From the NCBI RefSeq assembly GCF_003202155.1, contig NZ_QFLI01000004.1, forward strand, positions 248,001 through 312,000: DNA of 64,000 nucleotides, in the 5' to 3' direction. This document shows positions 9,522 to 18,414 of the stretch, one piece after another. Origin of the DNA: Marinifilum breve (lineage in GTDB: Bacteria; Bacteroidota; Bacteroidia; Bacteroidales; Marinifilaceae). Made by a program: the position numbers and the translations under genes. Each line of letters begins with the position of its first letter. Within the stretch, counting starts at the first letter, position 1. The notes below the pieces were generated by a model that worked only from the letters and a program-made list of their open reading frames with translations, was not told where the DNA came from and did no database searches.

Positions 9522-10769
9522 TTATTTAAACTTCTTAAGTAAATCTTTTACTGCATCTTTATGAATGGTATATCCCATCATTTTCAGCTTCACATAGTCT
9601 TCATGGAAGAAGTAATATCCAAACTCAGCTGAGTTTTCATCGATATTACGAGAACCAGAACTTGAATCCTTAATCAAATACCAATCTTTTCCTTCTTTGT
9701 CAACATAGTAACCTACCAAGTGCATACCATGATCATCAGTAGTTGATCCGTTAGAGAAACGGAACTGACGAGCATCTTCGTTAATATATGCCGATGGAAT
9801 ATCAAAACTAGGAACCATTGCACAATTTGTTGTTCTCAAGAAACCAGCTTCCGAAACATCTCCACCAATACTCATGGTGTAACCTTTACGAATTGCTTTC
9901 TTAATTGACTCCATGTATTCGTCAAGAGGAACATTATAATACTCTTCCGAATGCCACCAGTTATCAGGCACTTTGTATTCAACTTGCTTCCAGTATGGCT
10001 CTTGCTTATAAGAAAGAATTTCTACATAATCGTCAGGATTCAATTTCAAATAATCTTTCAAATAAGTTTTAGGTGTATACTCTTTACCTTCTACAGTAAA
10101 TTTTGTTGGAGGAGTTCCCATATAATGATCCATGATCGATTTGATTGTAGCCAATGCTTCTTCTTCGTTCCATGCATTGCTTTTTTTCAAACCATTCAAG
10201 AAAGCCATCATTTCAGTATACATTTTCTCATGAGTATGAAATTTTCTTCCATTCAATAATCCTGTGTAAGCCGATTGAGGACAAGCACCATAAATCTTCC
10301 ACATTCTTGCTACAGAATTACCTTCAGCTCCTTGTCCGAACATCGAATCTCCTCTTTCCTGAATAAAACGACGAGCTTTTTCGATATACTCACAGTAAAC
10401 CGTGTACAATTCTGAGATATCCACTTTCTTTTTGTGTAAACGATAAACCTCTGATTCATAAAAAGAGGTAGTAGAAAAACACCAACATGTCCCTGTATTT
10501 CCTTGAGAAATGGTAGGGTAAGCCCACTCCGTATTGTCTTTGTACAATTCAATTTTATTCGGAAGATCATATGAACTCTGATCCATAAAGAAACGCTTGT
10601 CAACAGCTTTCTTTTCCAGTTGAGCATCAACCATTCTAATATCCTTTAAAATAGAATTTTGATAATAACCTGGTTCGTACTCTTTAAATTTAGATTTGTC
10701 TTGTTTTTGTTGAGCAAAAACAGATGAACTTACAGCTACAGCCATAAGCACGATTAAAATCTTTTTCAT
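9522..10769 (-). CDS. Secreted C1-family cysteine peptidase (bleomycin-hydrolase/PepC-like)
   Basis: This 415-residue papain-fold peptidase has a clear signal peptide (MKKILIVLMAVAVSSSVFAQ), so it is exported, unlike classic cytosolic PepC. The oxyanion Gln and nucleophile are in QGNTGTCWCF (Gln89, Cys95), and the catalytic His is in DDHGMHLVGY (about 350). Where the family usually has an Asn in an ENSWG-type motif, this protein reads LIKDSSSG, so an Asp or a different residue fills the third position. The start at 10769 is chosen because it opens the signal peptide. It acts alone, with a terminator behind it. Confidence 0.85.
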   Translation of the reverse strand: MKKILIVLMAVAVSSSVFAQQKQDKSKFKEYEPGYYQNSILKDIRMVDAQLEKKAVDKRFFMDQSSYDLPNKIELYKDNTEWAYPTISQGNTGTCWCFSTTSFYESEVYRLHKKKVDISELYTVYCEYIEKARRFIQERGDSMFGQGAEGNSVARMWKIYGACPQSAYTGLLNGRKFHTHEKMYTEMMAFLNGLKKSNAWNEEEALATIKSIMDHYMGTPPTKFTVEGKEYTPKTYLKDYLKLNPDDYVEILSYKQEPYWKQVEYKVPDNWWHSEEYYNVPLDEYMESIKKAIRKGYTMSIGGDVSEAGFLRTTNCAMVPSFDIPSAYINEDARQFRFSNGSTTDDHGMHLVGYYVDKEGKDWYLIKDSSSGSRNIDENSAEFGYYFFHEDYVKLKMMGYTIHKDAVKDLLKKFK

Positions 10770-10913
10770 GTTTGTTGGTTTTAGTGTCAAATTTAACAAT
10801 CGAACTTAAAGACTTCTTCTTAAAGAAATCATATAAATTCTTTCGAGATGCTAAATTATAAAAAAGTTGATTGCTTATAACCTGAGTGCGAATAAAAAAT
10901 CGGGTTTATTCCT

Positions 10914-11840
10914 TTAGCGATTAAGTTCTATAGAGAACTTTTTACCGTCTTCAGCCAAATGAGTATTTTCGAAAACAGATTTTGCCTCTTCCAAGTGAGC
11001 ATTCAATGTTTTAAATCGAGATGAGAAATGCCCTATAATCAATTTTTTTGCATTGGCTTCATCAGCCACTTTGGCTGCCTGTTCTGCTGTAGAGTGATAG
11101 GTAGCTTTTGCAAGCTTTGCCTCGGTTTTTAGAAAAGTTGCCTCATGATACAACAAATCCACATTTTCAAGAATAGGGATAATCTTCTTGTATGGAGCTG
11201 TATCTGTGCAAAAAGCATAGGAACGTGTTGGAGGAGGATCTTTGGTTAGCTTCTTATTAGGAATTACTTCACCTTCTTCGGTTACAAAGTCTTCTCCCAT
11301 TTTTAAAGATTGGCGACAACGAATTGGAACATTATAATAGTCCAACAAATCAGCATTCAAAGTACGAGGTCTATCCTTCTCTTTGAATAAAAATCCGGCA
11401 CACGGCATTGCTCCATGCTTTAATGGGAAAGATTGAACAATTACTTTATCATCTTCGAAAAGAGTTTGTGTTTCTTTTCCAAAAATGGTGTGGAAATAAA
11501 TATTGTATTGCTTCTTGGTTTCAAGAAGTTCCAACTGGAATGTAATCAACTTCTCGAGCTTACTATGTCCATATATATGCAAATCGGATTTTCGCCCTTG
11601 AAGAGCATAGGTAGAAAGTAATCCGATTAAGCCAAATATATGATCGCCATGAGTATGCGATATGAAGATATGATTGATCCGACTCATCGGAACACGAAAT
11701 CGCTTCATCTGAATCTGTGTACCTTCACCACAGTCAATTAAAAAGAACCGCTCAAGTACATTGAGCACTTGAGCGGTTGGATATCTTTTGGTTGTTGGTA
11801 AAGCAGAGTTACTGCCTAGAATAGTTACTTCAAATTTCAC
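10914..11840 (-). CDS. rnz: Ribonuclease Z (tRNA 3' processing endonuclease)
   Basis: A metallo-beta-lactamase-fold enzyme that removes 3' trailers from tRNA precursors. The 308-residue length is typical of the short bacterial form. The zinc-binding motif is SHTHGDHIFGL, with further ligands in FPLKHGA, CTDTAP and IIGHFSSR. The GTG at 11840 (protein MKFEVTILGSNSALPT) fits the family N-terminus. A TTG one codon earlier is also possible. It starts immediately after the stop of the STAS-domain gene, implying translational coupling. The tRNA-Asp array at 30.0 kb does not encode a consistent CCA end, so such trimming is needed there. Confidence 0.93.
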   Translation of the reverse strand: MKFEVTILGSNSALPTTKRYPTAQVLNVLERFFLIDCGEGTQIQMKRFRVPMSRINHIFISHTHGDHIFGLIGLLSTYALQGRKSDLHIYGHSKLEKLITFQLELLETKKQYNIYFHTIFGKETQTLFEDDKVIVQSFPLKHGAMPCAGFLFKEKDRPRTLNADLLDYYNVPIRCRQSLKMGEDFVTEEGEVIPNKKLTKDPPPTRSYAFCTDTAPYKKIIPILENVDLLYHEATFLKTEAKLAKATYHSTAEQAAKVADEANAKKLIIGHFSSRFKTLNAHLEEAKSVFENTHLAEDGKKFSIELNR

Positions 11841-11843
11841 CAA

Positions 11844-12203
11844 TTACTTGTTTAATTCAATTTGAGCTTTCATAGTAGAAACAGCCTCATCCATATTGAA
11901 AGCAATATTTAGAACTGAATCCAACTGTGAAATAGAAACCAATCTTTCAACAGCAGGCTGCAAGCCGTAAAGAACAAATGTTCCATTGGCATTTTTACAC
12001 AACCTATTCGCTACAAGAATTGCACTAAGACCAGAAGAATCACAATAAGTACATGGGGTCAAATCCAAAAGAATATTTTTCTCACCGTTTCCAGAAATTA
12101 AAACCAATTCTGATTTTAAAGCAGGAGCGATATGAGTATCCAATTTGTCTTTCAATACCTGCACTAAAGTGTATCCATCTTTCTTGTCAATCTTGAAGTT
12201 CAT
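11844..12203 (-). CDS. STAS-domain protein (anti-sigma-factor antagonist type)
   Basis: This 119-residue single STAS domain resembles SpoIIAA/RsbV. The phosphoacceptor region reads CDSSGLSAIL with serines at 56 and 57, so it is probably switched by a GHKL-type kinase and a PP2C phosphatase. Neither partner is adjacent. The SiaB-like kinase (3.3 kb) and the SpoIIE-type phosphatase (25.0 kb) in this window are candidates only by family. It lies between rpsA (21 bp upstream) and rnz (directly downstream), so it may ride on rpsA transcription. Confidence 0.85.
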   Translation of the reverse strand: MNFKIDKKDGYTLVQVLKDKLDTHIAPALKSELVLISGNGEKNILLDLTPCTYCDSSGLSAILVANRLCKNANGTFVLYGLQPAVERLVSISQLDSVLNIAFNMDEAVSTMKAQIELNK

Positions 12204-12224
12204 AGTTACCTTGATTTTTTAAAA

Positions 12225-14027
12225 TTATTCAGCGTCTTTACCACCTTCTAATTGCGATTTAAGAGCAGCTAATTCTGATATATCACCTAAGGTAGTCTTT
12301 TCTAGTGAATCTTTCACTTTTTTAACACCTTTTTTCGTTGATTTAGCAGCTTCTTTCTTCGCAGCAGTCTCTTCAGCTTTCTTCACATCTTCGAAAGTTC
12401 TTGAGTGTGAAAGGATAATTCTCTTAGCAGCTTTAGAGAATTCAATTACTTTGAATTGTAATTTCTCATCAACTTTAGCTTGAGCACCATCTTCTTTCAC
12501 AAGGTGACGTGGAGTAGCGAATCCTTCAACACCGTAAGGAAGAGCGATAACAGCTCCTTTTTCGAATACTTCTACGATAGTACCTTCGTGGATAGAATCA
12601 GTTGTAAAGATTGTTTCGAATACATCCCATGGATTTTCTTCCAATTGCTTGTGACCTAAGCTTAATCTTCTGTTATCCTTGTCGATTTCAAGAACTTTAA
12701 CTTCGATTTCAGCACCAATTTGAGTGAATTCAGCTGGGTGCTTCACTTTCTTAGTCCAAGAAAGATCTGAGATGTGGATTAATCCGTCAACACCTTCTTC
12801 GATTTCTACGAATACACCGAAGTTAGTGAAGTTACGAACTTTAGCAGTGTGCTTAGAGTTAACAGCATATTTAGTGTCAACCTCAGCCCATGGATCAGCT
12901 TTCAATTGCTTGATACCAAGAGACATTTTTCTCTCTTCGCGATCCAAAGTTAAGATTTGAGCTTCTACTTCGTCTCCAACTTTCATGAAATCTTGAGCAG
13001 ATCTTAAGTGCTGTGACCAAGACATTTCAGAAACGTGAATCAAACCTTCAACACCTGTAGCGATTTCAACGAATGCACCGTAGTCAGCCATAACAACTAC
13101 TTTACCTTTTACAGTATCACCTACTTTCAACTCTGCATCAAGAGCATCCCATGGGTGTGGAGTAAGTTGTTTAAGACCTAGAGCAATACGTTTCTTATCG
13201 TCATCGAAGTCAAGGATTACAACGTTCAATTTCTGATCAAGCTCAACAATTTCGCTTGGGTGAGTTACTCTACCCCAAGATAAGTCTGTAATGTGAATCA
13301 AACCGTCAACTCCACCCAAGTCGATGAATACACCGTATGAAGTGATGTTCTTAACAGTTCCTTCCAATACCTGACCTTTTTCAAGCTTAGCGATAATTTC
13401 TTTCTTCTGTTGTTCCAATTCAGCTTCGATAAGAGCTTTGTGAGATACAACAACGTTTTTGAATTCGTGGTTGATTTTAACAACTTTGAATTCCATAGTT
13501 TTACCAACGTAAACATCGTAGTCGCGGATAGGCTTAACGTCGATCTGTGAACCTGGCAAGAAAGCCTCGATTCCGAATACGTCAACGATCATACCACCTT
13601 TAGTACGACATTTGATGTAACCTTTGATAATTTCATCATTTTCAAGAGCCGAGTTAACTCTATCCCATGAACGTAAAGCGCGAGCTTTTTTGTGTGAAAG
13701 AACTAATTGTCCTTTTTTGTCTTCTTGAGACTCAACGTAAACTTCAACAGTATCACCAACTGTTAATTCAGGATTATATCTGAATTCGTTTAAGCTTACA
13801 ATACCATCTGATTTGTAACCAATATTGATTACAACTTCTCTTTTGTTCAAAGAAATAACTGTACCGTCAATTACTTCTTTTTCAGCAACTGTTGATAACG
13901 TTTTATCATACATTGCTTCTAATTCGGTTCTCTTTTCACCTGCGAAACCATCTTCGTTAGTGAAAGCATCCCAATCAAATTCTGCATCTGGTGCAGAATG
14001 GTCAACTTTTTTGTTTTCTTCAACCAT
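12225..14027 (-). CDS. rpsA: 30S ribosomal protein S1
   Basis: Binds mRNA leaders and the 30S subunit to help initiate translation. This 600-residue protein contains six S1/OB-fold repeats. The later ones are very regular, with GVFVEIEEGVDGLIHISDLSW and similar cores. It is somewhat longer than the 557-residue E. coli protein because of an acidic N-terminal leader (about 30 residues) and a Lys/Ala-rich tail. A perfect -7 element lies about 55 bases upstream. It heads the rpsA-STAS-rnz cluster. Confidence 0.96.
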   Translation of the reverse strand: MVEENKKVDHSAPDAEFDWDAFTNEDGFAGEKRTELEAMYDKTLSTVAEKEVIDGTVISLNKREVVINIGYKSDGIVSLNEFRYNPELTVGDTVEVYVESQEDKKGQLVLSHKKARALRSWDRVNSALENDEIIKGYIKCRTKGGMIVDVFGIEAFLPGSQIDVKPIRDYDVYVGKTMEFKVVKINHEFKNVVVSHKALIEAELEQQKKEIIAKLEKGQVLEGTVKNITSYGVFIDLGGVDGLIHITDLSWGRVTHPSEIVELDQKLNVVILDFDDDKKRIALGLKQLTPHPWDALDAELKVGDTVKGKVVVMADYGAFVEIATGVEGLIHVSEMSWSQHLRSAQDFMKVGDEVEAQILTLDREERKMSLGIKQLKADPWAEVDTKYAVNSKHTAKVRNFTNFGVFVEIEEGVDGLIHISDLSWTKKVKHPAEFTQIGAEIEVKVLEIDKDNRRLSLGHKQLEENPWDVFETIFTTDSIHEGTIVEVFEKGAVIALPYGVEGFATPRHLVKEDGAQAKVDEKLQFKVIEFSKAAKRIILSHSRTFEDVKKAEETAAKKEAAKSTKKGVKKVKDSLEKTTLGDISELAALKSQLEGGKDAE

Positions 14028-14080
14028 GTGTTAAACTACTGATTTACTAATAAATTAGACATTATATATAAAATTCCGTG

Positions 14081-14088
14081 CAAAAGTA
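14081..14088 (-). promoter_or_regulatory. rpsA promoter -7 element
   Basis: The minus strand reads TACTTTTG, a perfect TAnnTTTG match. The intergenic stretch 14028-14345 otherwise holds an AT-rich tract with degenerate repeats of an AAATTATGAATT type (about 14193-14226) and the divergent promoter at 14308. Confidence 0.6.
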
Positions 14089-14307
14089 TTAAATTATTCC
14101 GGAAGAGTATACAAGTTACGATATTTTTTTCGCAAAATCTTGCAATAAAACATGTCCTTAGAGGGGAAATGAGCTATTTAGAAAGCTTTATTTAAATTAT
14201 GAATTATAAATGATAAATTATGAATTCATCCCCCACGCTATCCTTTTCACTACTCCTCGATTAATACATTTTTTGTGATTTAAACTGGCATTATTTCATT
14301 TCTCCCT

Positions 14308-14315
14308 TACCTTTG
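14308..14315 (+). promoter_or_regulatory. -7 element of the PhnA-like gene
   Basis: TACCTTTG is a perfect -7 consensus 30 bases before the ATG at 14346. It overlaps a possible TTG start at 14313, which argues against that longer reading. Confidence 0.6.
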
Positions 14316-14345
14316 CAGCAAATTTCGAAGAATAATCAAATAACA

Positions 14346-14918
14346 ATGAGCTTAGAAAAAGAATTACAGTCACGCTCTTCGGTTTGCGAATTGTGTGGTG
14401 CCAGCGAAGGTTTAAAGCCATACGAAGTTGCTCCATCAAACGGATCGGCCGACCAACACATTTTGGTTTGTGGAACTTGCCACGAGCAAATGGAAGATAA
14501 AGATAAAATGAATGCCAACCACTGGCGTTGTTTGAATGACAGCATGTGGAGCACAGTTCCTGCTGTACAGGTAATGGCTTGGAGAATGCTGAACCGCCTA
14601 AAAGCTGAAGGCTGGCCTCAAGATTTGTTGGACATGCTTTACCTGGATGAAGAAACCATGGCTTGGGCACAAGCAACAGGCGAAGGCGAAGAGGATGAAG
14701 ACAAAGTAAAACACGTTGACAGCAATGGTGTAGAATTGCAAGCTGGCGATAGCGTAGTATTAATTAAAGACCTTAAAGTATCGGGTGCAGGATTTACTGC
14801 AAAACGTGGTACTGCAGTGCGTCGCATCTCTTTGGTTGCCGACGATCCAACTCATATCGAAGGACGTGTAGAAGGACAGCAAATTTATATTTTGACCAAG
14901 TATCTGAAGAAAATGTAA
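14346..14918 (+). CDS. PhnA/YjdM-like zinc-ribbon protein
   Basis: This 190-residue protein has an N-terminal zinc ribbon (CELCG ... CGTCH, about 13-47) and a C-terminal PhnA/YjdM domain (about 125-190, from DSNGVELQAGDSVVLIKDLKV to the end). The family was first linked to alkylphosphonate use by operon position, but YjdM-type proteins have no proven role in C-P cleavage and no phn genes are nearby. The middle is acidic. The start at 14346 follows a good promoter and gives the zinc ribbon its usual spacing from the N-terminus. Monocistronic with a strong terminator. Confidence 0.8.
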   Translation: MSLEKELQSRSSVCELCGASEGLKPYEVAPSNGSADQHILVCGTCHEQMEDKDKMNANHWRCLNDSMWSTVPAVQVMAWRMLNRLKAEGWPQDLLDMLYLDEETMAWAQATGEGEEDEDKVKHVDSNGVELQAGDSVVLIKDLKVSGAGFTAKRGTAVRRISLVADDPTHIEGRVEGQQIYILTKYLKKM

Positions 14919-14950
14919 GTTTGAGCTGTTGGCTATTAGCCTTTAGCAAA

Positions 14951-14980
14951 AAACAGGAACTCTGATTGGAGTTCCTGTTT
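14951..14980. terminator. Bidirectional terminator
   Basis: AAACAGGAACTC pairs with GAGTTCCTGTTT around a short loop, with T runs on the plus side and A runs on the left. It serves the PhnA-like gene and the convergent minus-strand gene ending at 14995. Confidence 0.9.
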
Positions 14981-14994
14981 TTTTTATATCATAT

Positions 14995-15399
14995 CTAAAT
15001 TCGTCGCATTTTGATCCACTTCTTTCTAAAAACGCTTATTGCTACAACAAGTCCTATTAGTAATAATGTCATAAGTAATAACATGACATTCTTCCAAAAA
15101 TCACCAACTCCATCCATAAAAGCAAAAACACTCAGCAATGGTACAATTGCAGGTAAAAATGGCAACACTCTATTATAAAACACCCTCCCATTCACTTCAA
15201 CTACATCACCCTCTTTAAGGTCAGATAAACTTTTGCTACCACACCAGCTAATTTTAGCACAAAGTTCTCCTACCGAATCAAGTTCAAGCTCTTTTTCTTC
15301 TCCATTTTTTAACTCAGTAAGCTTTTTACCATTTAAATAAATCCGATAAGGTACATTCCTGTTTATCCTTTCAGCAGGACGTTTTAGAGTGATTTTCAT
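14995..15399 (-). CDS. Small membrane protein, unknown
   Basis: This 134-residue protein is not recognised. The N-terminal ~75 residues form a small beta-rich soluble domain (RIYLNGKKLTEL, VVEVNGRVFYN). Two hydrophobic helices (about 80-95 and 104-124) follow, and the tail is basic (FRKKWIKMRR), suggesting a cytoplasmic C-terminus. It shares the strand with the SH3-domain protein at 15489 and may form a small unit with it across an 89-bp gap. Confidence 0.6.
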   Translation of the reverse strand: MKITLKRPAERINRNVPYRIYLNGKKLTELKNGEEKELELDSVGELCAKISWCGSKSLSDLKEGDVVEVNGRVFYNRVLPFLPAIVPLLSVFAFMDGVGDFWKNVMLLLMTLLLIGLVVAISVFRKKWIKMRRI

Positions 15400-15488
15400 T
15401 ATTAATGATTTGATTTAGGTTTTTAAAGGTAGTATACATATTATCAAGAAGCAATTTTCCTACATACAAACTTTATATGGTATATTCC

Positions 15489-16454
15489 CTATTTGAATTT
15501 TTTAAGGTACCGCGTAAAAACCCATCCTTGAATAACAACATCACTTTCTGGATCTGACCAACAAACCAAAGTCCAATTTCGTTTCTTTTGCTTTATTTCA
15601 ACAACCTGACTAAAATTGAACCTTCCAACAACAGCAGATTTGGTTGTTGGTTTCAATCTCACATTTAAGATATCACAGTTGACAAACCGATACTTATCTC
15701 GAATAAAAGAAAAGGGAACTATTGCTTTTACCTTTTGACTGAGTTCCTTTTTAATAATCTTTTTATCTGAAACTGACGACTCATTTGATTTTGGTAAAAG
15801 ATATGGATTTATCATATCTGTGATATAATTAATAAGCAATGGAAAAAGAATAGTAAATAAGAATATTTTAAATTTTGAATCTCTACTCGAATCAATCTTC
15901 TTGCAAATCTCAATTATTGCAGGATCAATTTTCTCATCCACAACATCACTTACAACTTTGCTTACGCGATCAATTTCAACTCCGACAACACTCTTTATTT
16001 GTTCTGAACCTGTAGTTAAAAAGCTATTCTCGGACCTATTCAATCCTAAACCAAGAACACTTGAACTTCTTAAATAATGGGACTTTTCCAACATTCTATT
16101 TAATCCTCCTAATTGCCTAAAAACTCTAGTAGAATCATCCAACGCTTGATTCAACCCTCCCATTTGCGTGAACATTCTATTGTGGTTTTCTAACACAATA
16201 TTTAATCCTCCCAATCGTGTGATCACCTTATCGGAATTTTCAAATATTCGATTCAATCCCCCCAATTGCTTGAAAAATCTATTATAATTCTTTAATGCAT
16301 GATTTGATCCGTCCAACCTTGCAACGGTTCGATTAACAGCACTCAAAGTTTGGTTCAAAGTGCTTCTATCGATCAACGTTCTATTGACCACTTCAGAAAT
16401 CCTTGACACATCTTTAATAAAATCAAACTCATCATCTCTCGATCTTAAATCCAT
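15489..16454 (-). CDS. Membrane protein with 17-residue tandem repeats and C-terminal SH3b domain
   Basis: The function of this 321-residue protein is unknown. Residues 47-131 are five consecutive 17-residue units, each opening with a (L/M)(G/D)G(L/S)N core and most carrying an N-R pair around position 12. A weaker unit may precede them. A hydrophobic helix lies near 205-220. After a linker, the last ~65 residues form a bacterial SH3 (SH3b) domain (VNCDILNVRLKPT ... GWVFTRYLKKF). This order suggests a cytoplasmic or coiled repeat region, one membrane span and a peptidoglycan- or ligand-binding SH3b domain outside. No signal peptide is seen. Its upstream gap carries the 42-bp repeat array. Confidence 0.65.
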   Translation of the reverse strand: MDLRSRDDEFDFIKDVSRISEVVNRTLIDRSTLNQTLSAVNRTVARLDGSNHALKNYNRFFKQLGGLNRIFENSDKVITRLGGLNIVLENHNRMFTQMGGLNQALDDSTRVFRQLGGLNRMLEKSHYLRSSSVLGLGLNRSENSFLTTGSEQIKSVVGVEIDRVSKVVSDVVDEKIDPAIIEICKKIDSSRDSKFKIFLFTILFPLLINYITDMINPYLLPKSNESSVSDKKIIKKELSQKVKAIVPFSFIRDKYRFVNCDILNVRLKPTTKSAVVGRFNFSQVVEIKQKKRNWTLVCWSDPESDVVIQGWVFTRYLKKFK

Positions 16455-16567
16455 ATTTAATCTATTTCAAAAATATTTAATCTCAAAGGTATCAAAACTA
16501 TGAACACATAAAGGCACATCTCAAATCATTCTTTACTACCTCTCTCGCTAATTAAAGAGATTGATCA

Positions 16568-17155
16568 CTACTTATACTTTTTGAACCCCAACCAAACACC
16601 TCCTCACCCCTTCCCAAGTTTTTTGAATAAGATCAAACAAACGGAAAATGGCTTCCTGACTTTTTTGAGAGCCATCAACAAAGTTCGAAAGGGCTTCTCA
16701 ACTTTTTTGAGGACCACCATGAAAGTGCGAAGGCACTAACTGACTTTTTTAAGGACCAACTCGTATTGAGATATGCACTTCCTGAACTTTTTGAACATCA
16801 TCAAGCATTCGCGAGAGCACTTCCTGGATTTTTTTTAGGCCCATCAACAAGTACTAATGGCATTTCCTGACTTTTTTTAATCTTCTCGCACATTGTGGTT
16901 TCCTTATCCTGTCAGCAAAAATGAATTCCACAATCAAGGACAGGCTTCAAAAAAGTTGGGAAGTGCGTTCGTGCACATAGGATGACATTCAAAAAAGTAG
17001 AGAAGTACCTTCATGCACAAAGGATGGCATTAAAAAAAGTTGAAAAGCTCCTTCCTCTGCATAGATCTGCACTCAAAAAACTCAAGTAATGAATCGCAAC
17101 AGCAAAGTTTACTTTCAAAAAATTGAAAAAGCAAGTCCATCATAATCAAATCCTT
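16568..17155. repeat. Array of thirteen 42-bp repeats, eight forward and five inverted
   Basis: Eight degenerate copies start at 16568, 16610, 16652, 16694, 16736, 16778, 16820 and 16863. They are spaced 42 bp apart (43 once), each with a CTTCCTGACTTTTTTGA-like core and a variable remainder. From 16946 the same element runs on the other strand (TTCAAAAAAGTTGGGAAGTGC), with five cores at 16946, 16988, 17030, 17072 and 17114, again exactly 42 bp apart. The two arms flank about 45 bp that contain short inverted repeats (ATTGTGG/CCACAAT). The whole is a large imperfect inverted repeat between two genes. The rest of the 16455-17428 gap shows nothing I can name. Confidence 0.85.
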
Positions 17156-17428
17156 TATCATGAACTGAATTAATATCATCAATATAAAAATGAACTCATT
17201 TTTTTTGCTTTTTACAGAGCCCTTGAATTATCTGGCCCGAAAGGTAGACTTATCAATAAACAAACCCTCAGCTCAAGAAAAACTTTCCCTATTTATTTGT
17301 ATTTAAGAACATAAATCCATAAATTCAATTTCCATATGTTAAACCTACCCGAAACCCAATATGATACTCCCTTACAAAAGCTAGTACCGAGGGCTTCGTT
17401 TTTTATGTAATTTTAAAACGTAGTATTC

Positions 17429-18169
17429 ATGAAAGCATTTCCATTTGCCCACGCAAAAGTTGACGAAACGTACAACTACTCCCTTAATGTGAATAACATT
17501 ATTACTCCTCTCAATCCAGAAGATACACATCTATCTGCGATTAAAGCAAGACTTACCCCTTGTATTGAAAAACTTGACAAGGCTCACCTAAAGCCAAGTA
17601 CCAAAGTGGACACTAAAAAGCTTAGGGCCTTAGACAGAGTGAGAGATAAAATTTTTAGAGGCTTTCGCGATTATTGCGGGGCATATACGCTCTGCAACGA
17701 AGAAGACAAAGAAGCTGCTGCCGAGCTGCTGGTGGAAAGCATTAGGCTGCATGGATGGACTCTATATTCAGATAGCGATGCGGTTGAAACCTCTCGTCTT
17801 GAAAAATTACTTGCCGACCTTACAGGCTATGAAAACTTATCGGCAGCCATTGTAAAAATAAATGCTACCGATTGGCAAACGAAACTAACGAAGGCTCATA
17901 ACGATTTTAAAAATTTCTACACCAGTAGAAACGAAACACAGGCACAAAGAGAACATACTGATAGTCAAGAAGCCATTAATGCTCTGAAAAGAGAAATGAG
18001 CTTGCTGTTTAAATATATCGATACCATGGCGGATTTAAATGTAGATCAATCCTGGATAGATGCCCGCTATGAAATTGACGAGTTAACTTCTAGCCAGATT
18101 AGTCAAATTAAATCGAGAAAAACCCGAAATAGCAACGAAAAAGAAGAAACTGAAGATATTCAGCAATAG
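17429..18169 (+). CDS. DUF6261-like family protein
   Basis: This 246-residue mostly helical protein has no signal peptide or membrane segment. Overall pattern and length resemble the uncharacterised Bacteroidota family DUF6261. It also resembles the product of 49112-49846 in this window: a Tyr/Asn-rich N-terminal third, an RVRDKIFRGFRD-type helix, a W-x-x-L segment, and an RNETQA/RNATRT element near residue 170. The C-terminus is charged and probably disordered. The start is an ATG 274 bp after the 42-bp repeat array. The second family member has an array at nearly the same upstream distance. Function unknown. Confidence 0.6.
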   Translation: MKAFPFAHAKVDETYNYSLNVNNIITPLNPEDTHLSAIKARLTPCIEKLDKAHLKPSTKVDTKKLRALDRVRDKIFRGFRDYCGAYTLCNEEDKEAAAELLVESIRLHGWTLYSDSDAVETSRLEKLLADLTGYENLSAAIVKINATDWQTKLTKAHNDFKNFYTSRNETQAQREHTDSQEAINALKREMSLLFKYIDTMADLNVDQSWIDARYEIDELTSSQISQIKSRKTRNSNEKEETEDIQQ

Positions 18170-18207
18170 CTGAATAAATGCCATAAGTAAATTTAAGTTG
18201 TAGCATG

Positions 18208-18236
18208 AAGGCTGTCTATTTTACATGGGCAGCCTT
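18208..18236 (+). terminator. Terminator after the DUF6261-like gene
   Basis: AAGGCTG pairs with CAGCCTT across a 15-base loop, followed by a short T-rich stretch. Confidence 0.65.
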
Positions 18237-18414
18237 TAATGATTATAGCCGAACAAACAATCAACCTAAAGCTCTTTAGATTCTCAACAATATAAATTTT
18301 AACTGATTATGAGAAACTATTCTTTGAATCTTCCGTAATAAAATAACATTAGCCGCTAAAGTGGCAAAAATGCTGCTATTTAGAGACTATTACTTTAATT
18401 TATTTTGTTTTAAT

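Noticed and set aside
16568-16903. Decayed gene encoding 14-residue repeats (LPDFFESH-type)
   Set aside because: The 42-bp period keeps one frame for several copies, but unit 2 has a stop, unit 8 is frameshifted and five further copies are inverted. Selection on DNA or RNA structure explains it better.
16568-17155. CRISPR array
   Set aside because: No direct repeat is conserved enough, there are no distinct spacers, copies occur in both orientations, and no cas genes are present.
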